Notes under the pieces: model-generated | The model's database searches: none | The model's input: only the letters and a program-made list of their open reading frames with translations | What the model was told of the DNA's origin: nothing | NCBI GenBank assembly: GCA_031265875.1 | Contig: JAISCA010000070.1 | Coordinates: forward strand, 1 to 62,340 | From: Propionibacteriaceae bacterium | GTDB taxonomy: Bacteria > Actinomycetota > Actinomycetes > Propionibacteriales > Propionibacteriaceae | Length of the DNA: 62,340 bases | Reading direction: 5' to 3' | Translations under genes and position numbers: made by a program | Shown: positions 25,299 to 33,900 of the stretch, piece after piece | Position numbering within the stretch: position 1 is the stretch's first letter | Layout: each line of letters starts with the position of its first letter

Positions 25299-27065
25299 AT
25301 GGTCGATCCGACCAGGCGACCGGACTGGTACGCCCCTCCCGCTGGCCCTTCACCACCCCCAGCGCCTACTCCTGGCGCCGGCTCGTCGACAGCGGTCGGG
25401 CCAGCTCGGTTTCCGCCACCGCCGCTTGGGGCAATCTCCGGCGCCGGCCCGGCCTGGCTCCCTCCCCCGCTTCCGGCTCGACTAGATCCGGCTGGCCCGG
25501 CGGCCGGGGGCTGGCGTCGGCTCCACCCCTTGACCCCCTGGCTACGGGGCTGGGCCGCCCTCGGCGCCCTTCTGCTCATGCTCTACAACTTCGTGCGCGA
25601 CGACGCCCAGCTCCTGGTCTTACTCTGGCGCCACGGTGGAGCCCTGGCCGTCGTCGGCTTGGCGCTGGTCCTGCTGGGGGCGATCTGCTTGTACAACCTG
25701 ATCTGGTGGCGGAAAGCTCGTTTCAGGGTCGGCCCGGAATCGGTCGAATCAGTCTCCGGCATCCTGATGCGCCGTCAGCGCAGTCTCCGGCTGGACAAAC
25801 TGGAGGCGGTCGATATCGTCCATCCCCTAGTGCCCCGCCTCTTCGGCTTGGTCGATCTGAAACTGGAATCGGCCGGCGGAGCGGGCTCCAACCTGACCCT
25901 GGCCTACCTGACCGAACAGCAAGCCGAGATCGTCCAAGCCGAGTTGCTGGCCCGCGCCGGCCGCGCCCCAATCCACCCCAGCCCGGCCGGCCCGGTCCAT
26001 CCCCACCCGCCGTTGAGCGGAGCCGAAGGCCTCCGCGACGCTCTGCTCGGCTCGCCGCCGCCACCGGACCAACGGCTGCTCTTCCGGGTCCCCTTCGGCT
26101 TGACCATGGGGGCTTATCTACGTTCCTTGACCCCTTGGTGCTCCATCGCCATCGTCTTGACGCCCCCGATCGTGGCCTGGGCCTTGTCCGACTGGTCCGT
26201 CCTGGCCACCGCCGTGCCCATCATCTTCGCCTGCTTCCAGGCCTTCCGCCGCCACATTCTGACCGAGGCCAATTTCAGCGCCATCCTCCAACCCGGCGGG
26301 CTCAGGCTGCGCCACGGCTTGACCACCCAGATCAATCAGACCATCCCGATCGGCCGCATCCAGGCCATCCGCTTGACCCAACGCTGGCTCTGGCGCCGAC
26401 CCGACTGGTGGCGGATCGACATCGCCGTGGCCGGCTACGAGCAAGGCGACCGGTCTTCCCGTTCGGTCCTCCTGCCGGTCGGACACAGCTCCACTGTCGC
26501 CGCCACCCTGGCCGTCGTCCTGCCCCAGTTGGCCGGCGGCGCCGCCGCAGGCGCCCTGGACGACGCCTTGCACGGCCCCCATCCCGACGACGGCTTCACC
26601 GGCTCGCCCCGACGGGCCCGTCTGTTCTCCCCCTGCTCCTGGCGCCGCCAGGGCTTCCGCTGGGCGTCTGACACCCTGCTCATCCGCTTCGGCTGGCTAG
26701 TCCACCGGGTCGTCATCGCACTGCCCCGGCGGACCCAGGCCATCACCGTCCACCAAGGTCCCCTGGCTCAGCGCCGCCGCCTGGTCGACGTCGGCTTCCA
26801 TTCCGCGCCCGATCTGCCCCATCACGCCGTCCGCCAGATCGACCCGGCCGACGCCGCCGCCCTGCTGGCCCGGGCCGCCCCGCTGGCGGCCTGGCGGCGC
26901 GATCCCCGCTCCATCCCTAGTGGGCTGTCGCCCCTAAAGCTGGGGAGAAGGAGCGACGTCAGGCGTGGGGCTGGCGAGGCGGAGGAGGGAGGCGATGCGG
27001 GGCCATCGTCGACCGACGACAACGTTGCCAGCGCCGCGCCTGGCGCCGCGAGTCCACAGCTTTAG
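25299..27065 (+). CDS. Multi-PH-domain membrane protein (YdbT-like)
   Basis: A 588-aa membrane protein. A Pro-rich N-terminus (residues 1-75) precedes paired membrane segments and a PH domain (ESVSGILMRRQRSLRLDKLE). A second set of segments and PH domain follow (LRLRHGLTTQINQTIPIGRIQ), then a third PH-like region (VIALPRRTQAITVHQGPLAQ). This is the usual three-domain layout. The last 50 residues or so are encoded inside the inverted-repeat element at 26917-27082 and look foreign (Arg/Gly/Glu-rich, ending PGAASPQL), so the natural C-terminus has probably been replaced. Confidence 0.8.
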   Translation: MVDPTRRPDWYAPPAGPSPPPAPTPGAGSSTAVGPARFPPPPLGAISGAGPAWLPPPLPARLDPAGPAAGGWRRLHPLTPWLRGWAALGALLLMLYNFVRDDAQLLVLLWRHGGALAVVGLALVLLGAICLYNLIWWRKARFRVGPESVESVSGILMRRQRSLRLDKLEAVDIVHPLVPRLFGLVDLKLESAGGAGSNLTLAYLTEQQAEIVQAELLARAGRAPIHPSPAGPVHPHPPLSGAEGLRDALLGSPPPPDQRLLFRVPFGLTMGAYLRSLTPWCSIAIVLTPPIVAWALSDWSVLATAVPIIFACFQAFRRHILTEANFSAILQPGGLRLRHGLTTQINQTIPIGRIQAIRLTQRWLWRRPDWWRIDIAVAGYEQGDRSSRSVLLPVGHSSTVAATLAVVLPQLAGGAAAGALDDALHGPHPDDGFTGSPRRARLFSPCSWRRQGFRWASDTLLIRFGWLVHRVVIALPRRTQAITVHQGPLAQRRRLVDVGFHSAPDLPHHAVRQIDPADAAALLARAAPLAAWRRDPRSIPSGLSPLKLGRRSDVRRGAGEAEEGGDAGPSSTDDNVASAAPGAASPQL

Positions 27066-27082
27066 GGGCGACAGCCCACTAG
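26917..27082. mobile_element. 166-bp element with 26-bp perfect inverted repeats (MITE-like)
   Basis: The arms at 26917-26942 and 27057-27082 are exact reverse complements over 26 bp, starting CTAGTGGGCTGTCGCCCC. The 114-bp interior codes for no recognisable protein. Pairing resumes for three bases after one mismatch inside the arms. A second palindrome, CACTAGT-ATC-ACTAGTG, overlaps the right end (27077-27093). The element sits between convergent genes and supplies the stop codon of the PH protein. A nonautonomous transposable element fits best; a large bidirectional terminator is the alternative. Confidence 0.65.
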
Positions 27083-27119
27083 TATCACTAGTGCCCCCGT
27101 CGGAAGTTCGTGAGCCGTC

Positions 27120-28355
27120 TCACCCTTCGACGCTGGAGCCGAGTTTCGGCTCCTCGGCCACCAGACCAGTCCCGGCCCGGCCGCCCCGGACCAGACGCCA
27201 ACCGCCCCGTTCGGTCGGCTGGACCAGGCCCCGTTCGCGCAAGCGGCTGAGCCGGCCGATCAGCTCCACCACGGTCTCGCCGCTGCGCTCGGCCAGTTCG
27301 TCGACGGTGATGTCGCCCCGCCCGGGGATCTCCTCGTAGACCGCCCGCTCCGGCTCGCTCAGGCCGTCCCACCACTGGGAGGGTTGGACTGGGCCGACGG
27401 CCCGAGCCGGGTCGAGTGGGCTGATCGCCTCCAGCACGTCTTCGACCGTGGCCACCAGGACGGCCTCCTGATCACGGATCAGCCGGTGCGGGGTGGCCGA
27501 GGTGGCCGACGTCACCGGGCCGGGCACGGCCAGCACCGGGCGGCCCAAGGCCAGCGCCCAACGGGCCGAGTTGGCCGCCCCCGAACGGACCGACCCCTCC
27601 ACCACCACGGTGGCCAATCCCAGCGCCGCGATCAAACGGTTGCGGGCCAAGAAGCGCGATCGCGAGGGCCGACGGTCGGGTGGATGCTCGCTGACCAGAA
27701 CCTGTTCGTCTCTGATCCGCTCCAACAGGCGAATGTGACCGGCCGGATAGAGCTGCCCCAAGCCGCCCGCCATGATGGCCAGGGTGGCGCCGCCGACGGC
27801 CAAGGCGGCCCGATGGCTGGCCCCGTCGATGCCGTAGGCGCCGCCCGAGACGACGCCGTGACCGCGCTCGGCCAGCCCGGCCGCCAAGTCGGTCGCGATG
27901 TGCTCGCCGTAGGCGGTCGAGGCCCGGGCTCCCACCATCGCCACGGCCTGTTCGACCAAGCGGTCCAAGCGGCCCGGACCAGCCAGCCACAGGCCCAAGG
28001 GGGCCCCGCCGGAGTCGACTCCGGAACATCGCACCAAGTCGCCCAAACGGTCCGGCCACTCGTCGTCGCCGGGGACGACGAAACGCTGGCCCAAGGCGGC
28101 GGTCTGATCGATCAGAGCGGGCAGATCGACGGTTTGGGCGCGCCGGGCCAGAGCCGACTGGCCCGGGCCACGTCGCAAGTGCCGCCACAGTTCGACCGCG
28201 CCGTGCCGCGTCACCAGATCGGCCAAACGGGCGTCGCCCGGCTCCCCAGCGGCGGCCAGGCCCAAGCGAGCCTGGCGTTCGTCCTCGGCCGGCCGCGCGC
28301 CAGACTTCTGCGACCGGGTGACCTCAGCCGACCGCGCGTCGGACGCCTGTGACAT
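27120..28355 (-). CDS. dprA: DNA-processing protein DprA
   Basis: DprA loads RecA on incoming single-stranded DNA during transformation. The 411-aa protein has the Rossmann-like core VSGGAYGIDGASHRAAL and the MAGGLGQLYPAGH loop, and a C-terminal winged helix (DITVDELAERSGETVVELIG). I start at the ATG at 28355, which has GGAAGGAGG ahead. It overlaps the 3' end of comM by 32 nt. The yraN-comM-dprA order is the usual actinobacterial one. The protein is long at the N-terminus, with about 30 polar residues before the SAM-like region. Confidence 0.93.
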   Translation of the reverse strand: MSQASDARSAEVTRSQKSGARPAEDERQARLGLAAAGEPGDARLADLVTRHGAVELWRHLRRGPGQSALARRAQTVDLPALIDQTAALGQRFVVPGDDEWPDRLGDLVRCSGVDSGGAPLGLWLAGPGRLDRLVEQAVAMVGARASTAYGEHIATDLAAGLAERGHGVVSGGAYGIDGASHRAALAVGGATLAIMAGGLGQLYPAGHIRLLERIRDEQVLVSEHPPDRRPSRSRFLARNRLIAALGLATVVVEGSVRSGAANSARWALALGRPVLAVPGPVTSATSATPHRLIRDQEAVLVATVEDVLEAISPLDPARAVGPVQPSQWWDGLSEPERAVYEEIPGRGDITVDELAERSGETVVELIGRLSRLRERGLVQPTERGGWRLVRGGRAGTGLVAEEPKLGSSVEG

Positions 28356-29880
28356 GGCGGCCTCCTTCCAGGTTCTCGCCTTGGCGCAGAGCCAAGGCCA
28401 GCCGGACATGGTCTCGACTGGGCCGGTCCGCCCCGGCCAGGTCGGCCACCGACCAGGCCACCCGGATCACCTTGTCCAGGCCCCGATGGGACAGCCGTCC
28501 CAGCCGAATGGCCTCGTCCACCAGATCGAGACCGTCGGCGGTTGGCCAGTGCGAGCGCAGATGCGCCCCCGGCACCTCCGCGTTGACACTCCAGGGCGTG
28601 CCAGCCAGGCGGGCGCTCTGACGCCGCCGAGCCGCCTCCACCCGCTGCCGCACCCCAGCCGAGGCTTCTCCGCCGACGGCCGCCGCCGACAGCCGGCGCC
28701 GCGGCGGCGCGATGCGCTGATGGATGTCGATCCGATCCAGGATCGGGCCGGACAAGCGGGCGGCGTAACGCCGGATCGCCATCGGCGGGCAGACGCACTG
28801 GGCTCCCGGCGTGCCGGCTTGGCCGCAGGGACAGGGATTGGCCGATAGGACCAACTGGAAACGGGCTGGGTACCTGACCTGGGCCTCGGACCGGCCCAAC
28901 ACGATCTCACCCGATTCCAAAGGCGTGCGCAGAGTCTCCAAGACCCGGGCTGAGAACTCCGGAGCCTCGTCCAGGAAGAGCACCCCGCGATGGGCCAAGC
29001 TGACCGCGCCCGGCCGGGCCCAACGGGCTCCGCCGCCGGCGATCGAAGCCACCGAGGCCGAGTGATGCGGGTCCGCCCAAGGCGGCCGACGGCTCAAACC
29101 TGACTCCATGGCCTGGCCAGCCAAGGACTGGACGGCCGCCACCTCCAAGGCCTGGTCGACCGCTAGATCGGGCAAGACGCTGGGCAGACGGCGAGCCAGC
29201 AAGGTCTTGCCCACGCCCGGCGGCCCGTGGAAGAAGACATGGTGCCGGCCGGCGGCGGCCACTTCCAAGGCCCATCTGGCCTCGGCCAAGCCGACCACGT
29301 CGGACAGATCCGGCTCGCCCTCGAGGGCTGGGACGGCCGGGGCCGCCGCCGGCGGCAATTCGACCGCTTGACCGCGCAGGATCTGAACCAAGTCACCCAG
29401 GTGACGCGCCGCCAAAATCTCCACTCCGGCCACCAGAGAGGCCTCGCCGCGTTGCCGGGCCGGCACCACGGCGGCTTTGAAGCCGGCCCGGCGGGCCGCC
29501 AACAAGGCCGGCAGGAGTCCGCGCACCGGCCGGACCTGGGCGTCCAACCCGACCTCGCCCAAGAGCACTAGGTCGCTCAAACGCTCGGCCGGCACGACCC
29601 CGGCGGCGGCCAGGACGGCGGCCGTGATGCCGAGGTCGTAATGCGAACCGGCTTTGGGCAAGGTGGCCGGGGTCAAGTTGATGGTGACCAATTGACTGGG
29701 CCAGGCCAGACCGGCGCTGGCGGTGGCGGCCCGGCAACGGTCGCGGGCCTCGTACAGAGCCGTGTCCGGCAAGCCGACCAAGACGGTGCGGGGCAAGCCC
29801 GGCCCGATCCAAGCCTCGATCTCGACCGGGGTGGCGGACAGGCCGACCAGGGCCAGGGAACGGGCGCAGGCCAGGCTCAT
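28324..29880 (-). CDS. comM: ComM/YifB-type AAA+ ATPase (Mg-chelatase-like)
   Basis: ComM is a hexameric helicase that extends branch migration during natural transformation. The 518-aa protein has an N-terminal Lon-like domain, Walker A GPPGVGKTLLARRLPS, Walker B GVLFLDEAPEF and the cysteine cluster NPCPCGQAGTPGAQC. The start at 29880 overlaps the yraN stop as ATGA. Together with DprA it hints at transformation ability, but no comEC or pilus genes are in the window. Confidence 0.93.
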   Translation of the reverse strand: MSLACARSLALVGLSATPVEIEAWIGPGLPRTVLVGLPDTALYEARDRCRAATASAGLAWPSQLVTINLTPATLPKAGSHYDLGITAAVLAAAGVVPAERLSDLVLLGEVGLDAQVRPVRGLLPALLAARRAGFKAAVVPARQRGEASLVAGVEILAARHLGDLVQILRGQAVELPPAAAPAVPALEGEPDLSDVVGLAEARWALEVAAAGRHHVFFHGPPGVGKTLLARRLPSVLPDLAVDQALEVAAVQSLAGQAMESGLSRRPPWADPHHSASVASIAGGGARWARPGAVSLAHRGVLFLDEAPEFSARVLETLRTPLESGEIVLGRSEAQVRYPARFQLVLSANPCPCGQAGTPGAQCVCPPMAIRRYAARLSGPILDRIDIHQRIAPPRRRLSAAAVGGEASAGVRQRVEAARRRQSARLAGTPWSVNAEVPGAHLRSHWPTADGLDLVDEAIRLGRLSHRGLDKVIRVAWSVADLAGADRPSRDHVRLALALRQGENLEGGRHVTGVRRAVG

Positions 29881-30254
29881 GCCGCCACCGCCCGGGCGTG
29901 CCGGATCTGGGGCGGCTGCCCCGGCCGACACAACACGCCCAGGGCGTCGATCCGGATGCGTCTAGCCGACCGCTCGTGCTGGGCCAGCCAAGCCAAGGCC
30001 AAGCGGCGCAAACGGGCCAGCTTGGCCACCGTCAAGGCCTCCAGAGGATCGCCGAAGCCCAGACCGCGCCGGGTCTTGACCTCGCAGAAGACGACCGTGG
30101 CCGACCCATCCGGGGCCGGCTCCAACGCCACCAGGTCGAGCTCCCCCAGCCGGCCATGGCGCCAGTTGCGATCCAAGATCGTCCAGCCCAACCCGGTCAG
30201 GAACTCGACCGCCATCTCTTCGCCGGTCTGGCCGACCTGTCTGCGCGCGTCCAT
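29877..30254 (-). CDS. yraN: YraN/UPF0102 nuclease-like protein
   Basis: A 125-aa protein of the UPF0102 family, with the Holliday-junction-resolvase-like core GELDLVAL and FCEVKTRRG, carrying the acidic and lysine residues of the endonuclease fold. Function is not established for most members; genomic linkage to comM and dprA suggests DNA processing. It overlaps comM by 4 nt. The ATG has GGTGAGCC upstream. Confidence 0.9.
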   Translation of the reverse strand: MDARRQVGQTGEEMAVEFLTGLGWTILDRNWRHGRLGELDLVALEPAPDGSATVVFCEVKTRRGLGFGDPLEALTVAKLARLRRLALAWLAQHERSARRIRIDALGVLCRPGQPPQIRHARAVAA

Positions 30255-30375
30255 GGCTCACCTCCACCTTGACCATGGTCGAGATCCCCTCCGACGGTCA
30301 GTTATGCACAGGCGGGCGTGGATCAGGCTCCTCTCACGCCACGACGGTGGACAACCCCGGGCCGCCAGACCGCCG

Positions 30376-30403
30376 GGGAGGCGGGAGGCGGGAGGCGGGA
30401 GGC
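30376..30403. repeat. Four tandem GGGAGGC units
   Basis: Four exact copies of the 7-mer GGGAGGC lie 8 nt beyond the 3' end of the DUF2469 gene. On the minus strand this is a C-rich run. Slippage could change copy number. No role is evident. Confidence 0.8.
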
Positions 30404-30411
30404 GGCTAAAG

Positions 30412-30723
30412 CTACTTGGTCTCCGGCACTCGTAGATCGGAATGGGCGATCTCATCGATCGAGACGTCGCGGAAGGTCAAGACCTTGGCCGACTTGACGA
30501 AGCGGGCCGGGCGATACATGTCCCAGACCCAGGCGTCGGCCATCGAGACTTCGTAGTAGACGTCGCCGCCCTCGGTCCGGACCTTGAGGTCGACGGCGTT
30601 GCAGAGGTAGAGACGGCGCTCGGTCTCGACCGCGAACCTGAAGATGCCGACGACGTCTTTGTACTCCCGGTACAAAGCGAGTTCGAGATCGGTCTCGTAT
30701 TGCTCCAGGTCTTCAGCGCTCAT
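30412..30723 (-). CDS. DUF2469 conserved actinobacterial protein
   Basis: A 103-aa protein conserved across actinobacteria between rnhB and yraN (the Rv2901c type). It is highly acidic near the start (SAEDLEQYETDLELALYREY) and ends with FRDVSIDEIAHSD. The function is unknown. It overlaps the rnhB stop as ATGA, so the two are co-translated. Confidence 0.9.
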   Translation of the reverse strand: MSAEDLEQYETDLELALYREYKDVVGIFRFAVETERRLYLCNAVDLKVRTEGGDVYYEVSMADAWVWDMYRPARFVKSAKVLTFRDVSIDEIAHSDLRVPETK

Positions 30724-31343
30724 GGTTCTCTCACTCTAATGGCTCGCTCGACATTGCCGTACCTCAATCGATGGACCGGCGACGGCCCCAGGCGCTCCAA
30801 TTGGCGCTGGTGCGCCGCCGTGCAGTAGCCCTTGTGCCGGGCGAAGCCGTAATCGGGGTAGACCTGGTCCAGACGACCCATGATACGGTCCCGTGTCACC
30901 TTGGCCACGATGGCAGCGGCCTGGACGCAAGCCGCCACCTGGTCGGCCTTCCACATGCCCAAGCCGGCTCCGGGCAGCCCGTCGACGGCGAAACCGTCGG
31001 TCAAAACGAAACCGGGCCTAGTGGACAGCCGCCAGACCGCCCGCCGCAAGGCCTGCAGATTGGCCGCCTGGAGCCCCATCCGGTCGCATTCGGCCGGCGA
31101 CAGCTCGACCCAACTGACCGCCTCGGCCCGCGCCATGATGACCTCGTACAAACGCTCACGCGCCGCCGGAGCGAGCGCCTTGGAATCCCGCAGACCCTCG
31201 ATCTCGGACTCGGCCCGACCGCTCAGAACCACCGCCGCCGCCACCAACGGTCCGGCGCAAGCCCCCCGGCCGGCCTCGTCCGCCCCCGCCACCGGGGCCA
31301 GACCGACCTGGCCCAGCCAGGTCTCGTACAAAGACAGTCTCAC
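30720..31343 (-). CDS. rnhB: Ribonuclease HII
   Basis: RNase HII nicks DNA at misincorporated ribonucleotides. The 207-aa protein has the DE pair in GADEAGRGACAGPL, the third Asp in VLTDGF, and AAIVAKVTRDRIM with the last metal ligand, then the typical YGFARHKGYCTAAH. Start and stop overlap with lepB and DUF2469 by 4 nt each, so a tight operon rplS-lepB-rnhB-DUF2469 is likely. Confidence 0.95.
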   Translation of the reverse strand: MRLSLYETWLGQVGLAPVAGADEAGRGACAGPLVAAAVVLSGRAESEIEGLRDSKALAPAARERLYEVIMARAEAVSWVELSPAECDRMGLQAANLQALRRAVWRLSTRPGFVLTDGFAVDGLPGAGLGMWKADQVAACVQAAAIVAKVTRDRIMGRLDQVYPDYGFARHKGYCTAAHQRQLERLGPSPVHRLRYGNVERAIRVREP

Positions 31344-32326
31344 CGGCCGAAAGGACAGTTCAGGTTGTAGATGACGGCTTGGGCCGGAGCCTCCTGAGCT
31401 GGCTCCGGCACGTCAGCGAAGGCCTCCGGCGTCTTCAAAGTGCGCCATCGGCTAGCCGGCCAGGCGATGGCCACCACCGTCCCCTCGATCGACTCGACGG
31501 CGGGGAAGCCTAAGTATGGCGTGGTCTCGCTCCCGTCGCAGAGGTGGTAGCGCGAGTCGGACGACATGTTGCGATGGTCGCCCAGGACGAAGACGTGCCC
31601 GGCCGGCACCAGCAGGTCGAAGGGCTTAGCCGAGGCTTCGACCAGCGACCCGTCGGGGTTGCGGTATAGATACTCGGACTCGTCCAAGGGGTAGCCGTTG
31701 ATCTCGATCCGGCCCTGGACGTCGCAACAGGTCACCCGGTCGCCGGCCAGGCCGATGACACGTTTGACCAAGAACTGCTCGCCGTCAGTCGGCATCAGGC
31801 CGACGAATTGCAGGGCGCTCTGGTACCAGGGGGGCTGCACGGTGGAGGGCATCAACCAGCCCAGCTTGTCTTTGAAGACGACCACGTCGCCGCGTTTGAA
31901 GTCACCGAACTTACGCACCACGATGCGGTCGCCGGGCCCCGCGTCGGACCCGATCAAGGTCTGCTCCATCGAACCGGAGGGGACGTGGTACATCTGGAAG
32001 ACGAAGTGCCTCAGGCCAGTCGAGATCAGCAGCGCCACCAGCAAGATGATGACGCCTTCTTGGAGGCCCCGCAGCAGACGTACGGCCAAACTCGGCTTGG
32101 GCTTGGGCCCAGGCTTAGGCGACGCCGAGCCTGGGGCCGGCCCGGGCTCGGACTCCTCCGCCGCCAGAGCCCGCCGCGGCGTGTCAACCGCCGCGCCAGC
32201 GGTCTTCTTCGGCTTCTTCGGCTTGGGGGCCGGACCATCCAAAGCTCGTTTGGGGGCCGGAGCTTGGGACCACAGGACATGGCCCAAGCCGATGGCGGGC
32301 TGCCAAGCGGGCTCGAGTACGGCCAT
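31340..32326 (-). CDS. lepB: Signal peptidase I
   Basis: This membrane enzyme removes signal peptides from exported proteins. The 328-aa form has a long cytosolic Pro/Lys-rich N-terminus (to about residue 85), one membrane anchor (EGVIILLVALLISTGL), then the catalytic Ser in VPSGSMEQTL and Lys in FLVKRVIGLAGD, and GDHRNMSSDSR. The ATG at 32326 follows GGAGG. Two cysteines (VTCCDV) are unusual in the extracellular domain. It lies 171 nt after rplS. Confidence 0.95.
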   Translation of the reverse strand: MAVLEPAWQPAIGLGHVLWSQAPAPKRALDGPAPKPKKPKKTAGAAVDTPRRALAAEESEPGPAPGSASPKPGPKPKPSLAVRLLRGLQEGVIILLVALLISTGLRHFVFQMYHVPSGSMEQTLIGSDAGPGDRIVVRKFGDFKRGDVVVFKDKLGWLMPSTVQPPWYQSALQFVGLMPTDGEQFLVKRVIGLAGDRVTCCDVQGRIEINGYPLDESEYLYRNPDGSLVEASAKPFDLLVPAGHVFVLGDHRNMSSDSRYHLCDGSETTPYLGFPAVESIEGTVVAIAWPASRWRTLKTPEAFADVPEPAQEAPAQAVIYNLNCPFGR

Positions 32327-32497
32327 GGGGATTCCTCCGCGATCACGTCCGGGCAAGTTACCCAGGCAGCTTAGCGGTCGTGGGGCCTGATCCCGGCCGG
32401 GCCTGGCCAGACTCGCCCAAGGAAGTCAGACCGCTGGCTCGGCCACCCAGGCGCGGCCCGCGGGCCAGCGGGCGGACCGTCGAACCGACGCTTCGCC

Positions 32498-32848
32498 TCA
32501 GAAGTCGCGCTTCTCCTTGATCTTGGCCGCCTTGCCGCGCAGACCCCGCAGGTAGTACAACTTGGCTCGCCTAACGTCGCCGCGTCGCTCGACCTCGATC
32601 TGATCGATGATGGGGGAATGCAGGGGGAAGGTCCGCTCCACTCCGACGGTGAAAGACACCTTGCGAACGGTGAAAGTCTCCTGCAGGCCGGCTCCGGTCC
32701 GGGCGATGACATCGCCGGTGAAGACCTGGATGCGGGAGCGGTTGCCCTCGACCACCTTGACGTGGACCTTGACCCGGTCGCCGGGACGGAAGTCGGGGAT
32801 GTCGCTACGCAGGGAGTCGGCGTCCAAGGCCGTGATGATCTGGCTCAT
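32498..32848 (-). CDS. rplS: 50S ribosomal protein L19
   Basis: L19 of the large subunit, at the 30S-50S interface. The 116-aa protein shows [30 protein letters not shown] and [17 protein letters not shown]. In most actinobacteria rplS follows trmD; here sdhCAB lies between them. The 290-nt upstream region contains the sdh terminator, so rplS must have its own promoter, which I could not place. Confidence 0.97.
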   Translation of the reverse strand: MSQIITALDADSLRSDIPDFRPGDRVKVHVKVVEGNRSRIQVFTGDVIARTGAGLQETFTVRKVSFTVGVERTFPLHSPIIDQIEVERRGDVRRAKLYYLRGLRGKAAKIKEKRDF

Positions 32849-33047
32849 GATAATCCTCGCCCGGCGCCACAGGTCACCGCGGTGGTGATGTCAACTGATC
32901 CCGGAGCGGGCCTATCCCCCTGTGGCAGGCGCCCGAAGCACGGGACAACAGTGGGAGATTCTGCCACATCGGAGCCGACTTGGCCAAAGCCGGGCCGGAG
33001 CCGTTCGGCCCGACCGGACTCCCCGACCGCCCGCGCCGAAGGGCCTA

Positions 33048-33089
33048 AGGGGCGGTCGACCCAGACCTGAGCCTAGGCCGACCGCCCCT
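33048..33089 (-). terminator. Terminator of sdhCAB
   Basis: AGGGGCGGTCG (33048-33058) pairs perfectly with CGACCGCCCCT (33079-33089) in an 11-bp stem with a 20-nt loop, 50 nt beyond the sdhB stop. There is no strong T-run. Confidence 0.65.
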
Positions 33090-33138
33090 CGCCAGTCAGC
33101 GACCGGTCCGCCCGACCGAGATCAGGCGAACCGGAATC

Positions 33139-33900
33139 TCACTTGCCGTCGCCCTTGAACAGGGAGGCGATCAAGTCGCGGTTGAGTTGACCGATCGAAG
33201 CCAGCGGGATCTGCTTGGGGCAGACCGAGGCGCACTCGCCGATGTTGGTGCAGCCGCCGAAGCCGGCCGCGTCATGGGCCGCCACCATGGCCTTGACCCG
33301 CAGCGCCCGCTCCGGTTGGCCTTGCGGCAGCATCGCCAGATGGGTGATCTTGGCCGAGGTGAACAACATGCCGGAACCATTCGGGCAGGCCGCCACGCAG
33401 GCGCCACAGCCGATGCAGGTGGCATTGTCGAAGGCCTTGTCCGCCTGACGCTTGGGCGCCGGGGTGGAATGGGCCTCCGGGGCCGATCCGGTGTTGACCG
33501 AGACGTAGCCGCCGGCCTGGATGACCCGGTCGAAGGCCTTCCGGTCCACCACCAAGTCCTTGATGATGGGGAAGGCTCCGGCCCGCCAGGGTTCGACGTC
33601 GATGACGGCGCCGTCGGCGAAGCTGCGCATGTGCAGCTGGCAGGTCGTGGTCGGCACCGACGAGTTGTAACGGCCGTGCGGGGCGCCGTCGATGACGATG
33701 CCGCACATGCCGCAGATGCCCTCCCGGCAGTCGTGGTCGAAAGCCACCGGCTCAAGGTCTTGAGCCGTCAACTCCTCGTTCAGCATGTCCAGCATCTCGA
33801 GGAAGCTCATCTCCTCGGAGACGTGGTCGAGCTGGTAGGTCTGCATGGCGCCCGGGGCGTCGGGACCGGCCTGACGCCAGATCCGAAGTTTGATTCTCAC
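33139..33900 (-). CDS. sdhB: Succinate dehydrogenase / fumarate reductase iron-sulfur subunit
   Basis: Carries electrons from the flavoprotein to the quinone. The 253-aa protein has the [2Fe-2S] cysteines in CREGICGMC and a later TTTCQLH, then [16 protein letters not shown] and [19 protein letters not shown] for the [4Fe-4S] and [3Fe-4S] clusters. I choose the GTG at 33900, overlapping the sdhA stop as GTGA with GGAG ahead. Order C-A-B with a single cytochrome b gene matches the Bacillus/Bacteroides-like type that can run in both directions. Confidence 0.95.
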   Translation of the reverse strand: MRIKLRIWRQAGPDAPGAMQTYQLDHVSEEMSFLEMLDMLNEELTAQDLEPVAFDHDCREGICGMCGIVIDGAPHGRYNSSVPTTTCQLHMRSFADGAVIDVEPWRAGAFPIIKDLVVDRKAFDRVIQAGGYVSVNTGSAPEAHSTPAPKRQADKAFDNATCIGCGACVAACPNGSGMLFTSAKITHLAMLPQGQPERALRVKAMVAAHDAAGFGGCTNIGECASVCPKQIPLASIGQLNRDLIASLFKGDGK

